Below the pieces are notes generated by a model. That model was not told the origin of the DNA, ran no database searches, and worked only from the letters and a program-made list of their open reading frames with translations. Below, in pieces: positions 38,001-49,918 of a stretch of 64,000 nucleotides of DNA. The stretch spans positions 11,170,734 to 11,234,733 of the forward strand of contig JASSKH010000003.1 of NCBI GenBank assembly GCA_031763025.1. Direction: 5' to 3'. Position 1 is the stretch's first letter, and each line of letters begins with the position of its first letter. This stretch comes from Macrocystis pyrifera. Its lineage: Eukaryota > Sar > Phaeophyceae > Laminariales > Laminariaceae. The translations under genes were made by a program, and so were the position numbers.

Positions 38001-41000
38001 TCTGAGGGCCTGATCTGGCGCCTGGTGTGTCAGCTGCTGGGGGCGCTGCGGGCGACCCACATGGCCGGGGCGGCGCTCCGAAATGTCCACCTGTCGCGCG
38101 TGCTGTATAGCCTCGTGGGGGACCGCGTGCGGGTGAACTGGGTAGGGTGCCTTGATGTCCTGGAGTACGAGACTCGCAAGCAGGTGGGAATTGCGGGGGG
38201 TAGGGACGGGGGGGGGGGGGTGTACTCGATAGGAGAGATGTACTCGATCTCATGCATGGCCGTAGTCGTATGACCATAGACCCTCGCATCCCTACAATGC
38301 CGGGACGGAGCATGTCGGGTTTTCACCGACCAGGCAGACATTGCTTGCACCAAGCGCGAAGCGCCGTGAGGTGTTGGGCGAGTCGCATGAAGGGTGAGCT
38401 GCATCCTACTAAGAACCGCTTGTGAGGCGGACTTGCATATGGATGACAGCTTCAATGAGTTAGTTTAATTTCCGGTGTGTCCACTTCCAGAGACAGCAAT
38501 GGGAGTACTATGTAACTGCCTCTTGGGTGCCGTACCTTGAACACTACGTGATACGATCAATTCCTTTGTGCAGAGTAAAGGTTCTTTACTTCGCACAAAT
38601 GATCTAACTATTAATAGACGACCAGCTGTGGGCGACCGCCAAAAAAAAACAAAAACAAAAAACGGTACCCTGGATGTCTAGCTCACGTAGTGAGCGGCAT
38701 GTTTTGCAGTGTCGTTGCCAACCGACGCCAACCCAACCCATATATAATATATGGGGGGAGAGGTAGGGACGGGGGGGGGGGAGGATGCTCTTCGTCATGC
38801 GCGGCTGTAGTCGTATGACCATAGGACCCTCGCACCCCTACGAGTACATTGCCGGGACGGAGCACGTCGGATTTTCACTGACGAGGCAGATATTGCTCGC
38901 ACCAAGCGGAAGCGCCGTGAGGCGTTCGGCTATGCATGTACTGCACGCGATGTCTCAGTCGTTCATATGCAGAGCTCTTGATTCGTTCGCTCTTCGCGCT
39001 CCATCGAGATCAATCATCACCTATCGTATGTTCATGATCATCACATCATAATCTGAAGCTGCAGAGTTCAAGGAGTGGGTGTGTCTATATTTGGGAAATA
39101 AATGAAAAAGAAAAAGAAATTTCGGAGGTTGCACGTAGCTTGCCACGATTGGGAAATCCCCTTCCCCCCCTATTATGTTCATCATCACATATGTGTACAT
39201 ATGTTTGTCAAAATTTTCATACTTTTGCCAATTTTTATCTTCGTACGAGCACTTTTCGGCAAAACGCCAAGTACTCGGACACGGGAGCCCGGTCGGACAC
39301 GTTGGTCGAGGTCTTGGCGCGATCCGTGCACTCTGGAGCGCGTGGCGGGCGCTCAAAGTTTTTTTTCCGGGAGGAATGGATAAGACGATTTCCCTGGTTG
39401 TCAGCACGAGAGGCCTTTATTTCTACGTACGTACCGGTATGATGTTGTCCGTTTTCTCCCCCAGGGTCTCATGAGCTGTGAGCACACAGTCCGGACATAT
39501 ACCAGGTACACAACAGACAACATGAACAGATCACATCGTTACAACGCTGCCGCCCACACGCCGTGCGTGTGCGACACACCCATATGGGCAGTATGGCTGT
39601 GGCTGGTTGTGTTTTGTCGGAGCCTGCCGTCCGTATTGCACCGTCTGCCTTACCAGGTACCAGGTTTTGTTTCGTACGTATGTACATACCCAGGCTGACG
39701 TACCCGTACCATTGTCACCTCTCCCTGCTGCTTCTTCTGCGTATTGCTGTGTGTGATCCAACAATGCCACTATGCCACTGCTCCAGCTGTGCTCAGCACA
39801 GTGCGCCAACGGCAGCAGCAGACAGCATACTATGCGCATGTGGCAGATCCGCGCTGTGCTCTCCGTACTACAGTGTTGTTTGTTGTTGTCATCGGCATTG
39901 GCCTATGCACGTACCTGCTGCAGAGTGCGTGACCGATATTTTTTGCTCCGTACCGATCATCCCCGGATCGTGTACGTTCGTCGAGTCCAGTACAAAAGAT
40001 CGTTCATACAAGCATCGTGTACAGCAGCATTCGTACAAAACATACTTGCAGTTTCTGACTCCTGTGTGTCCTACACTGTTGACCAATAGATCCTAGAGCC
40101 AGTACACGTTCCTTTGCCGCAGTACGCGTACCTTCTTCTGTCGTATCATATCACATGGCACTTTACAGCAGAGCAGTACTGCTTGCTGTACATGCAGTTG
40201 AACCTGCACGAGATCCTGCAAAGTGTTTTAGGTTGCGTACAAAACGCAACGCACTAGTTGTATGAGTACTGCTGTGGCGTCGATGGCAAACTGCGCTTGA
40301 TAATATTTTCGTTACCGAGGTTCGACTCGCACGATCCTTGCTTTTTTTATTTTCAACTTTTGATTCATTTTGCACCAGTACTGTGGCGTAGCTTTGTGAC
40401 CACAGAACTTGTATCTCTTCTAGGATTGAAGAATCGGCACGGACACTGTTGTGCTGGATGTCGACGGGTAGAAAGAACGGTTTAATGTGAAGAACACACA
40501 CAGTAAATATCCACCTTGCTTTTCTGACCCACTATTTATGCATGTAATACAATACAGGGTGGGTGCTTTTACGCAAGGCCACGGAGTTTGGGCGGCGCTG
40601 ACGTGTGGCGTGCGTTCATACCTCAACCTTTCACAGTTGCTCCCAACACTTGGGAGTAAAGCAAAGTATGTCCGAGAAGATACGGTAGATACTTCGTGCA
40701 CTCGCAGTATTTCGAGTTTGTAGTGCAGCAGATACTGCGAGTTCTTGCAGTATTTCGAGGTTGTGTACTACTGCGGATGCTACTCTGCGGATACTTTCGG
40801 GCTCGCACTATTAATACTGTAGTTCGGGATCCGCTACGGCTGCTCTGGATACTCCCTGTTGAGGTCAGGTATCTCGGGGTTCTGTACTGTGGGCACTGCA
40901 AGCACCATCAGTATTTCGTCCGTTAGTAGTGTTCGTACTGCGAGTACTCGCAGTACCGAAATACTCTCAACATGCCCAGTATACTTGGAGTATGATGCAT

Positions 41001-44000
41001 ACTTCGAGCGTCTGTGCACCGTGTCGACAATTCTCAGGCCCATTGTTCGGCACTAAATACTCGCAGATGGTCCCACGGGTGGGTGTTGGAGCAAATTGCT
41101 TTCGCTGGTGACTCGAGCACTTGGAGCACTGGCAGTATTTCGAGAATATGTACTGCGAGGAGTATGTACTGCGAGTACTCTCAGTATCTCGAGGTTCTGT
41201 ACTGCGGATGTTGCCTGTACTCCAAGTTTTTCGTGTTTCGATGCTGCGGGTACATATTAGCCTGTGCTCTCGGGGTTCCGTACTGCTGTATCTGTGAAAC
41301 CTTTGTTTTACCCTGAGCGCCAAGACACATTTAGTTTACGGAATATATTTTGTATGTACTGGATTTTACTCTCACGGTCTCCAAGTATTATGTCGCAACC
41401 TAGACCTCATGCAACGTTTGTACTTACAGATGCGCCGCAAGCATAGAATGGATCGCCGCGAGTCATCTGTTCAGGATCAATATTCGCTAATCGGTACCCT
41501 CTTTTATATTATTGCATTAGTAATGATCCCCACACTATTTCCACAAACAGCAGTATAGTCTGTCCTCTAAAATATGTAGTGTGTGTTCTTGACACTAATG
41601 ATGGGTGGATGCAGCTACTGTTAAACAGGTGTGCATGTATTTCGCACGAGTACCTGGTATTTGATTATTTCGTTCTTGCGCCACTCCCCTAGGCACCTCC
41701 CGGAGGGGAACCTTGTACCAGGTATTATTATACCATGTATTTATCGTCATCATCTTTGTTTACGCCCGAGCCATGGTACGATAAAGGCAGAGGTGGCACC
41801 TAAACTCTATGGAGGACCTCACTCGACCTTAAGGGAGCTCCATACCTCACCCCTAAAACTGATTTAGAGAGAAAGGCTACTAATATTACGGTGGCCTCAA
41901 ATATATAGACCCAAAACGGGGAAAGAGAGGCTTCCCAGTGTAGAAATACGAATGTAGCATCTATGGAAAACCAACTGTGTCAACCACGTGTTTCGCACAG
42001 ACATTTTCGATTCACGCAGTAGTAGTTGTTGAGAAAAACGCACCAAGGTGGGTGCTTTGGGCTTATTTTGGGCGTGCTTACTATAGGACCTCCGTGATAC
42101 GGTTGTTAGTGTGTCACGATTTTTTTTTGTAAAAACACTCTTGGTATTCCAAAAATACTTGAAGTATTGGGTTAAGGAACCTTGTCAGTTCGAAATATTT
42201 TGGTAAAAAAAGGCTGCCTTTGTTATAGCACGCGTCGTCCCTCTTTTGCGAAGTTTATTCAATATTCCGTTGTTAAACCCGGCCCCAACCCCAAAATTCT
42301 CCTGGCGGGGGGGGGGGAGGGGCTACATGTGTTGTTTATCGTCATCACTTGTTATGTTTATCATCGCCACATATGATATGCATAAGATGCACTTCTTTTT
42401 TTTTGGCATGCTTCTCTCCGGCGGCCGAGGGTAAGCAAGTGGACCGTGGGTACGTTTCGACGCATGTCTGGATCCCGGCCGAGCACCGTGGCGGTGCTCG
42501 GGGCATTTCACGTCACTGAGCCGGCTCTACAAAACAAGGGATTGCTTTCCGCCTCGCCGAGCCGAGTAGGTGACATGGAAAACCCCTTTTTTTTTTCATC
42601 GTAAATAGCTCGCCACCCTCGAACACTTTTTGAAGCCCCCTCTGCTGTACACATGTTTTCAACCTCAGCAGAAGAAGTAGCAGTATCTACAGCAAAAATA
42701 CAGCAGCAACAGCGGTACACATCTGTCGGCCGTCGTATCTGTTGCACGAAGCCCTTTGACGGGTAGTGTACACCAAACACCGAGCACGTTCGTGACCACA
42801 AAACTGCCTCTCTCGGTTCGTCTACTTGCGAGAATTTAGTATACCAGGTATTGGTGCCATACCTACCTAGTTGTCAGCAGCAGCAACAATAATATACAGC
42901 AGCAAAAGTACACATCTGTCGGCCGTCGTATCTGTTGCACCAAGCCCTTTGACGGGTGGTGTACACCCATCACCGAGCACGTTCGTGACCACAAAACTGT
43001 CTTCCAAGGTCCGTCTACCTGGGAGAATTTGGTATCACAAGTATTGGTGTCATACCTAGCTAGTTGTCCAGTCGTACGCTCTCAGCAGCAGGTAATCGCA
43101 ACGGGCAAGAGCCACAGAGCCAGGCCCATACTGCCTCCCGTCTCACTGTACTGCCCCGTGTGGCATCGGGCACAGCCCACACTGCCCGACTGCCTGGTTG
43201 ATATTCTATTTGTACTAAAATTCCCGCATGATACGACGAGCTGTGTGCACTTTCAACAACCAAGAATTTCTTTCCGCTGAATTTTCTCCCCGTTGAAAAT
43301 CTCAACAATTTTAAAACTGCCCGCTTTCTACCTCAGTTTTGGTTTTTGATCAACCTCAGCAGTAGCAGCAGATACAGCGGCAGCAGCAGTACACGTCTGT
43401 CGAGAGTCATGTATGTTTCACCTAGCCCTTTGACGGACACTGCGTACCTCATACCGAGCACGTACGTGACCACAAAACTGGCTCCCTCGGTTGATCTACC
43501 TGGGCAAGGTATCTACTGTATACCTGGTATGTACGGTAGGTATCATACCTATCGAGTTGTCCAGTCGCACGCTCTCAGCGACAGGTAATCGCACCGGGCA
43601 AGAGCCACAGAGCCAGGCCTATTCTGCCGCCCGTCTCCCTCTACCCCCCCTGTTTCGGTGTGCGTCTGGCATAGTAGTTGTTGTTGTAGTGGTAGTATAG
43701 TAATAGAAATAAAAGTAGTAGTATATAGTAGTAGTACTGTAGTACAGTAGTTGCTGTAGCATTAGTAGTATTAATATGTAGTAGTAGCAGTATTAGTAAC
43801 AGCAGTAGTATAGTAGTAATATTGATAGTAGGTGGTAGTGCTGCCGTTGCCACGTAACCATGAGTATATTATACTGCTTTTGGGAGTCATCAAACGTAGA
43901 GAGAAACATTTCATGACAAGCGCAGATATTTTTTTCATGATGCCCTTAATCGTATGTAGACCTACGGTATTGCTACCTATTGATATCAGTAGTGATGTTA

Positions 44001-47000
44001 GAGTTCTACTGCTGTTGCCACGAGTCAGCTGTTTTTGCCGTGAGTACATATTTGACAGTCATTTAAAATTTTGATGACATATAGATTCAGATAAGTTGTT
44101 CGTCGTGCCCCAGCCGTACGTATACCTGTACTTTAATAAATACAGAGAAGCTGCTTCCTACTATAGTAGTGATGTTTTTGGTTATTTGGCTTTATTGTAT
44201 TATTGACGCTGTTTTGGACACGCAGGTATAGAATTCTGAAGTGGTTAGTATAGTTCATAATAGTTGTAGTTGTAGTATTAATATTAATAGTAGCCCATGG
44301 TACCGAGTGCATGCTGCTTCTATAAATGCCTGTTCAATAGCAGTAGTAGTACCTGTACTATAAGTAGTAGCAGTAGTCGCGGTCGTTGTGGTGTCCGATA
44401 TTGCTGTTGTTGCCGCCTGCATGCTGCTTCTACCTGGCCAATAGCATTAGATGCCCTCAACCGTGTATAATATGTATATAGCCTGTAAATTTACGAAATC
44501 TTAACAGTATAGTACTCATGCCCCCAACCCATGGTACCGCTTGCGTGCTACGTTGCCGTTGTATGAAAGCTATTACTATTGCAGTAGCAGTAGTAGTACT
44601 TGGTAGGTAGTATATAGTGTAGTATTTATTCATGCTGCTTCTACCTGTGCTGCATCTACGTACTACTGGCAGTGGTGTATAGTATAACATTATACAGTAG
44701 TAGACATGCCCCAACCCGTGGTACCGCGTGGTTATTTGACCTCTCTGTTTACCATGCGGTTGTGTGTATTGTATGAGCGATTGGTCATGCTCTAGCGGTA
44801 GTACTCAGTAGTAGCATAGTTTGTAGTCTTAGTAGTGTACCAGGTAGTATTTTGTAGAGTGCATGCCGCTTCTACCTGCTTAGTGGTGGTAGTTTAACAG
44901 CATAGTAGTCAACCCATGGTTCCACGTGCATGTAGTAGTGTACAGCAGTAGTATTCACCACAGAAAGGGTAGTACTCAGTTCCTGCTGACCACTATTACC
45001 CTCTCCTTCCTGCAATACGCTAACCCATGGCTCACGTTTCCGCCACGAACAGCTATACGTGTGTTACCTGTGACTCCCTTTTCGCCTTGCGACGCCCCCG
45101 GGATTTGACGTTACCTACGTCCCGAAGGGTAACCTTGTACTATTAATATATTATTCATCATCGTTGCATGCGTACCTGGTATGTATTTGTCATCATCACA
45201 TGTAATATTTGTTTAGGTGTCCGAGCTTCAGCGGCAAGACATGGTCGACCTCGGCACCCTCGTCCTCGGGCTGGCCTGCCGACATCCCGTCACCGCCAGC
45301 ACGAGGGGGGAATCGGTCACCTTCTTGGCCCAGCATTACTCGCACGAGCTGCACGACTTGGTCACTTCTCTCTCATGTCTAAGCCTTCCAGCGTTTTTGA
45401 GGTGTGTGAAAGAGAGAGGGGGGGGGGGGGGGGGGGGGGGGAGGGTGAGAGAGAGAAAATAAGAGGAAGAAAGAAAGACAAAGGGGGCCGGGGGGGGGGA
45501 CAAAGAGGCAGAGAGAGGGGAGGGTAAGGGGATGGTAACGCGACGCATTAGCCACACACCATAGCCTGGATAAAACCAACGGGAAAGAATATCAGCCTTC
45601 GGTAAGGCTGATCCTCTCGCGTTCCCAAGAGATGCATACGTATATGTATATATCTATATGTCGTTCGCCATACACTCTTTCCCGTAGCACCGTAGACGTA
45701 CGGACCCGTTTTCACATTACGACAAAATACGACAAGGCACCACCATTCTCGCGCGATCGGTCCGGTCCTCCTTTCAAACGTTTTTACTGCTGTGGAAATA
45801 AACCCACACTAACGCCAAGTATTTTTCCCCAAAAACCAAAAAATGTGTGTGCAAGAAAAATGTGTGTGCAAGTCCTGAAGGGGTCAATCCTGTTACTCGT
45901 ACCGCCAAATGAACGCACACTCTTCTTCTAGTAGCTTTCCCTCCCGGAAACTTGTGTACAGTCCATGAATCCCCATGGAGATGACGTGGAAAGCACCATG
46001 AAAAAGTACCACAAAGCGCATACGCCACCGTCCGTAATGTGATTCCTACGCAGTTGTTTGAATTTATTGTTGAGTAAATTTTTGCTTACATGTCGTGTCA
46101 AGACCCGTTAACCGCCGTGGAAATCCTTCACGACTCCCATGGAAGCTACCCCCTAAGGAGCAATGGAAGCACCATGTGAAAGCTCCCTGAAGGCACCATG
46201 GGAGTCACCTTTTTTCCCCCAGTTTTACTCGTGAAGGGCTTACATAGCCATGTTTACTACTGCAAACATGAACCCACACTATTTTCAAGCAGTTAATTGA
46301 CCCAGTTTGACCCGCCCCCCCCGAAAAAAACGAACGTCGTTGCGGTTCTCAAGGGTTTTTGACTTTGCGGTCGGGTTCGGGTTCGTGGCGGCCGTTTTTT
46401 TTTTTTCCTTCTCTCTCTCTTGTTCAGGTTTGCGTGGCAACTGCCCATCACACCATGAATGCGCTCGAGAATACCCTCATGGCCAACGGCGCGCTGACGT
46501 GTCACCTATCCAAGTGAGAGAGCGGAGGGGGGGGGGGAAGGGACCAAGAGGAACTGGATGTAGAAGTAAAATAGTTGTACTTGGGTTTGTTTTGTCTTGG
46601 TGCTGCTGTTCCTTTCTCGTCGGCTTCGACCTGCAATAAGTTGGCTTGCTTGGCTGGCTGACTGCTGCTGGTCGAAATTCTTAGGTCTGTTTTTGGGTGT
46701 CATGGTCGAGGGTAGTTGATAGCGGACTGAAGGGTTGGAGGGTCTCTTGGTCGGTTGGTTGGTTGGTTGGTTGGTTGGTTGGCTGGTTGATTGATTGGTC
46801 GATAGGTTTGTTGGTTGGTCCTCTGTGTCCTAGCGTTTGCTTTTGTTCGGGTGCGTTGGTCGGCTCTGGTCGGTCGTCATGGTCGTATTGACTGTTGCAT
46901 TGGTCACTCAGTTGGTTGGTTGGTTGGTTGGTAGTTGGTTGGTTGGTTGGTGGATAGATTGGTCAGTTGTCGGTTGATTGGTTGACTGGTAGTTGGCCAA

Positions 47001-49918
47001 AAGCGTGCATGTTTTGTTTGTTGAACTCACGGATGGATTGCTTTTGATGTTCATCGAGATGCGCACGTACAATGGACTTCGAAGCGTTTTTTTTTTTGAG
47101 TGAGGTAGTATGTAACCACTCTCTGGTAAGATCCAAACGGTGGTTATTTTCCTGACCGCTTTTTCGTATTACGAACCCGGAGGGGGGAACTAGGTACTGG
47201 GCGTAACTCATCCCGTCATCGTTTGTATTTTTTTTTTGTCGCTCGTTCGTTCGCTTGCCGTCTCCGTTTTCGTCGTCTGCCGCCATCATTGTTAATAACT
47301 TCAACCAAAAGCGAGTACGACAACGGGCGACTGCTGCGCCTCCTGCTCAAGCTCGGGACGCTGAACGAGCGGCCCGACCAGGGAGGCGGAGAGTGGTCGG
47401 AGACGGGGGAGAGATACATCCTCAAACTCTTCAGGGACTACTGCTTCCACCAGGTGCCGTTGACCTTATCGTTGATGTTATTCTGGTTGCCGTTGTTGCT
47501 GTCGTGGTTGCCGTTAATGCTGTCGTGGTTGCCGTTGATGTTGTCGTTGTTGCCGTTGATGTCATTTTGTTGTTGTTTATGTCGTTGCTGTCGCTGTGGT
47601 TCCTGGTGTTGCTGTTGTTGTTGCTGTTGTAGTCGATGTTTTTGTCGTTGCTGTGGTTGTCGTCGTTGCTTGTATACTTGTGCAGGGCGCGGCAGGCCTG
47701 GTGGACGACGTTTCTAACTCAGTGCAAAAAATGGCTCAGGGCCATTTTCATCGAAGGATATTTTGAATTTTGTCTTGTGTTTTCTGATTTTCTCGATCTT
47801 CTTTCCTTACAAGATGGAATCTGAGCGTTCCTGGTTGTTTGCTCTTTGTCAATTTTCCTGATTTCGAAACTATTTCTATTTTGTTGTCCTTTTTTTTCCT
47901 CTTTTGTTTTTCAGACAAAAGAGCAAGATCGAGCTTTTTTTTTTTTAGCGGTATTCGATAACAATGGGCCCTCTCCTCAGTCCAGTGTGTGGGATTGTGC
48001 TCGTTGTTCTGATGTTGCGTTCTCGTCTGTTTTGAATTATGCTTTGGAGTGTCGTCGGTCACTCAGAAACTCAACCCTTTCAGAGCATTATCCGCGTTTT
48101 GTGGACAAACTATTTATAGACGTATGGTACAGTTAGTAGAGGTGGACCATTTTGTTTTCTAAGGCTCCCCGCTCGGGGAGACCTATACTATTAGTGAGTC
48201 ATTTGTACTATTAGCTAAGAAGAATCAAAGCGCGACCGGACGAATACTGTCATGGCCTAGGTATTAAAAAAAAAAAATAGAAACGAAAATGAAATTCCGA
48301 GGGTTTTGGGGATTTTAAGGAGCCCCGTCTTTCAGAAAATATTTTAGCGAAAATTTGTTACTTCTCTATCATAGCACGCGTCACGACTTGGAATTTGAAT
48401 TGGGTCAAGAGTGCAGTAGTGATAAAAATCAACATTTCTACTATTACCTACGGCCAGCATCCGCCACGGGTTGCCCTTCGTAAGCCTCGCGGAGCCAGAC
48501 GTATCGTCACCTCAATGTAAATACCGTTTGGGTCATGTTATTACCGAACCGGTCCTTGGGTTTCCGCCCGGAGTGTAGAGTGGTATATCACGAACCAGTA
48601 ATGAGTGTGTGCGATTTCCGATGGGTGTGCCCCATCTCTGCCGCCTTTAAGAGGTGGTGCTTGGTGGTCACGCGCGCGAGTGTTGGCTGTGGTGTCATCG
48701 GTGACGTGTGTCCTTGCCGTCCTTTATTGGTGCGACGTTTTCCCCTTCTGTGCCTGTTTCTCTTTTGTACACCAGTGATGTCCTTGAATATAAACTGAAA
48801 GAATCCGGTGCGGACGGTATAGTAGTAGTAGCTGTGCAGATAGAACTCACCTGTCGTGAAACAACCGGAACATGTTATAATGCATAATTCCCACGATACG
48901 TGTAAACCACCACCAGGTGTACTTTAGATCCATGGAAGGTTTAAAGTGTCGACAATTCGAAACGAAAAAGAGACGACAATTGCGAACCGAAACGTTGAGC
49001 TCCCGGCCCGGCTTTTTTTAGCTTCCAACTCGGCAACCACAAGAGCAATGATAACAGCTACAACTGGCAACGAAAACAACGACGACATCGACACCGGCAC
49101 CGACGCCCCCCCCCCCGACCTCACAAGCGCTTCTTGGCACAATACAGCTCACCCTTCATGTGACTCTCCCAACACCTCACGGCGCTTCGTGTTCAGTGCA
49201 AGCAATTTTCTGTCTGGTCGGTGAAAACCCGACGTGCTCCATCCCGGCATTTTTCAGCAATGCGAGGGTCTATGGTCATACAACTACGGCCATGCATGGC
49301 ATGAGTACACCCCTCCCCCCCCCCCCCCCCCCCCCCCGGTTGCCCCCCGCAACACAGGTGAACTCCGACGGCGAGCCCGTGATGGACTTCGGCCACGTGT
49401 ACCAGACCCTGGCGCTCCTCGACGCGGGAAGCGAAGAGAAAATCCTCCTCACCAGCAGGGACAAGCGCTCCCTTCTCGTCGTCTCCTTCGCCGACGTCAA
49501 GCGCTGCATAGAAGAAGCTTTCCTGGAAATTTCCGCGCACGCTGGGCCGCCGCCACAGGTGTCAGGCGGTGGGGGTGGCGGCGTCGGCGGTGGCTCCGCC
49601 GCTGCCGCCGCCGCCCTGGGCACCCAAGGAGCCTCCGGAAGCCAGGGAGGCTTGCTACCCGGGGGGCGGGGGATGGGAATGGGCGCGGCGCGCATGCACG
49701 GGGGAGGGCCTGGAGCGGTCATGAGAGGGGATGGGGGGGGCGGTGGTGGCCTCGTGCACGGACACAGCCACGGGCACCAAGGTGTTGGCGTTCCGATGGG
49801 ACACGGGATGCACCACCCCCACCCTCACGGCGTGGCCATGGGCATGGGTATGGTGGGGCACCCCGCGGCGACGCCGCCTCCTCACGGGGCTGGGGTCGGA
49901 GGAGCGGGGCTCTACTGA
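31009..49918 (+). CDS. PAN3: PAN3, pseudokinase subunit of the PAN2-PAN3 poly(A) nuclease
   Basis: PAN3 dimers recruit the PAN2 deadenylase to poly(A)-binding protein on cytoplasmic mRNA. Exons: 31009-32636, 35149-35338, 36629-36766, 37902-38183, 45217-45405, 46428-46513, 47312-47453, 49358-49918. Exon 1 is polyQ, Ala and Gly rich with two PAM2-like motifs, LKAHAAEFVP (32037) and LTAYAREFVP (32274). The pseudokinase starts IPEHLW and FGYPSDTYK, then ALRRFDTAR, FFVSDYHPGAETLSERF, LIWRLVCQLLGALRATHMAG; LRNVHLSRVL and VNWVGCLDV stand where kinases have HRD and DFG. The C-terminal knob has NGRLLRLLLKLGTLNERP, WSETGERYILKLFRDYCFHQ and LLVVSFADVKRCIEEAF. Phases agree throughout if the exon at 45217 ends at 45405. 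Two G runs in exon 1 (near 31575 and 32435) break the frame. No CCCH zinc finger was seen. The start is provisional. Confidence 0.9.
31046..31165 (+). repeat. CAG/CAA array coding polyglutamine of PAN3
   Basis: About 40 Gln codons, mixed CAG and CAA, near the proposed N-terminus. A second Gln-rich block runs about 31620-31790. Confidence 0.85.
33360..33542 (+). CDS. Small intronic ORF, 60 residues, unknown
   Basis: An ATG-started hydrophilic frame inside PAN3 intron 1, with VELASRSTVSTGLHARRATG and a charged end (SREGRAAYEAEREALL). It is GC-rich like the exons of this window, and a GTAAGA donor-like site overlaps its stop. It does not fit the PAN3 phase. It could be an alternative or nested exon, or chance. 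Confidence 0.2.
   Translation: MSTNIVELASRSTVSTGLHARRATGLTVEEREESFTRTESVARWSREGRAAYEAEREALL
34503..34655 (-). repeat. Family A fragment (copy 10)
   Basis: Reverse orientation, diverged: CTTGGTGTAAGCAGTTTC, GGTGGAAACCCGACGTTC, GGTCATACGACTACGACC. Confidence 0.7.
34685..34797. mobile_element. Palindromic MITE, family C (copy 2)
   Basis: CTATTACGGGGGGGGGCATA at the left, GGTCCTGTTTGCTATGGCC at the right, with the AATATTGTTAGTAGAAATAG core of copy 3. Confidence 0.75.
34936..35000. repeat. C run of about 64 nt
   Basis: Extreme homopolymer followed by C/T-rich sequence up to the PAN3 exon 2 acceptor. Confidence 0.95.
35778..36348 (-). repeat. Family A element (copy 4)
   Basis: Full-length reverse copy from CTATATTATATACCTGG through GCTAGACAGCCAGGGTACCG and GCACCCACGAGGCAGTTGCC to GGTCATACGACTACGGCC and a C run. 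In PAN3 intron 2. Confidence 0.85.
36435..36525 (-). repeat. Family B fragment (copy 5)
   Basis: GAAAGGGATGCGTGGTCAAT and AAGGCAAGCAATAAACGAG followed by a C run; adjoins family A copy 4 on its left and lies about 100 nt upstream of the PAN3 exon at 36629. Confidence 0.7.
36790..37085 (+). repeat. Two truncated family A elements in tandem (copy 5), 24 nt after a splice donor
   Basis: First: GTACTCATTATCATGCATGG to GTGAGGTGTTGGGCGAGTAG; then a G run and a second start (GCGTGATTGTAGACG ... CACGTCGGTTTTCACCG). It follows the PAN3 exon ending at 36766. Confidence 0.75.
37620..37735. repeat. CT-rich microsatellite
   Basis: CTCTCCCTCT-type repeats in PAN3 intron 3. Confidence 0.9.
38199..38935 (+). 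repeat. Family A element (copy 3) plus truncated second copy, 16 nt after a splice donor
   Basis: Full copy 38199-38760 is very close to copy 1, including the GTACTCGATAGGAGAGATGT start; a partial copy follows at 38775-38935. Located at the 5' end of the 7-kb PAN3 intron 4. Confidence 0.85.
40380..40493 (+). repeat. Family D element (copy 2)
   Basis: Near-identical to 14495-14605 over GTGGCGTAGCTTTGTGACCA through GGTTTAATGTGAAGAA. Confidence 0.8.
40690..41240. repeat. Degenerate array of CGCAGTATTTCGAG / GTACTGCGAGTACT units
   Basis: About 15 scattered copies of CGCAGTAT, TTCGAGGTT and TGTACTGCGGATAC in 550 bp, too diverged for a fixed period. Confidence 0.65.
41800..42245. repeat. Family F element (copy 1)
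   Basis: CTTAAGGGAGCTCCATACCT, CCTAAAACTGATTTAGAG, then GGGTTAAGGAACCTTGTCAG and TATAGCACGCGTCGTCC. Diverged copies occur at 48260-48390 and 62600-62890. Confidence 0.55.
42662..43640. repeat. Three diverged tandem copies of a 200-280 bp block
   Basis: Copies near 42662, 42874 and 43353 share CCGTCGTATCTGTTGCAC, AAGCCCTTTGACGGGT, ACCGAGCACGTTCGTGACCA and CAAAACTG; the last two also share GGGCAAGAGCCACAGAGCCA. Confidence 0.8.
43670..44960. repeat. TAG/TAGTAG-rich degenerate region
   Basis: Scattered (TAG)n/(GTA)n, with recurring CATGCTGCTTCTACCTG and CCATGGTACCG blocks that suggest a decayed larger repeat. Confidence 0.6.
45410..46427 (+). other. PAN3 intron 5
   Basis: Begins near GTGAAAGAGAG and ends CTCTCTTGTTCAG. 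It holds a G run at 45420-45440, AG-rich repeats, and two similar blocks (ACTGCTGTGGAAATAAACCC at 45787, ACTGCAAACATGAACCCAC at 46259). The donor could also be after 45401. Confidence 0.55.
46738..46985. repeat. GGTT/GGTC tetranucleotide array in PAN3 intron 6
   Basis: (TTGG)n runs at 46745-46800 and 46910-46985. Confidence 0.9.
47455..47680. repeat. TTGCCGTTGATGTTGTCG-type minisatellite at a splice donor
   Basis: Repeats of TTGCCGTTG and GCTGTCGTGG start immediately after the CAG at 47453, so the intron's 5' end is itself the array. Confidence 0.8.
48260..48390. repeat. Family F element (copy 2)
   Basis: GGGTTTTGGGGATTTTAAGG, AGCCCCGTCTTTCAGAAA and CTATCATAGCACGCGTCACG. In PAN3 intron 7. 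Confidence 0.55.
49135..49337 (-). repeat. Family A element (copy 9), ends 20 nt before a splice acceptor
   Basis: Reverse copy: GCTCACCCTTCATGTGACTC, CACGGCGCTTCGTGTTCAGT, CGGTGAAAACCCGACGTGC, CAACTACGGCCATGCATGGC and a C run; the PAN3 last exon begins at 49358. Confidence 0.8.
49530..49918 (+). other. Gly/Ala/His/Met-rich C-terminal extension of PAN3
   Basis: PAN3 proteins normally end soon after the helix KRCFE..F.EL. Here the frame continues for about 125 residues of GGGGGGVGGGSAAAAAA, GRGMGMG, HGHSHGHQ and HHPHPHG before the stop at 49916-49918. There is no intron and no frame break, so it is probably a real disordered tail. The His clusters could bind metal, which is speculative. Confidence 0.7.

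Larger units (their letters stand above)
38184..45216 (+). other. PAN3 intron 4, 7.0 kb
   Basis: GTGGGA donor after YETRKQ and TTTAG acceptor before VSELQRQD. Filled with repeats: families A, D and F, a degenerate GTACTGCGAGTACTCGCAGT region, a triplicated block and TAG triplets. No coding exon was seen. Confidence 0.75.
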
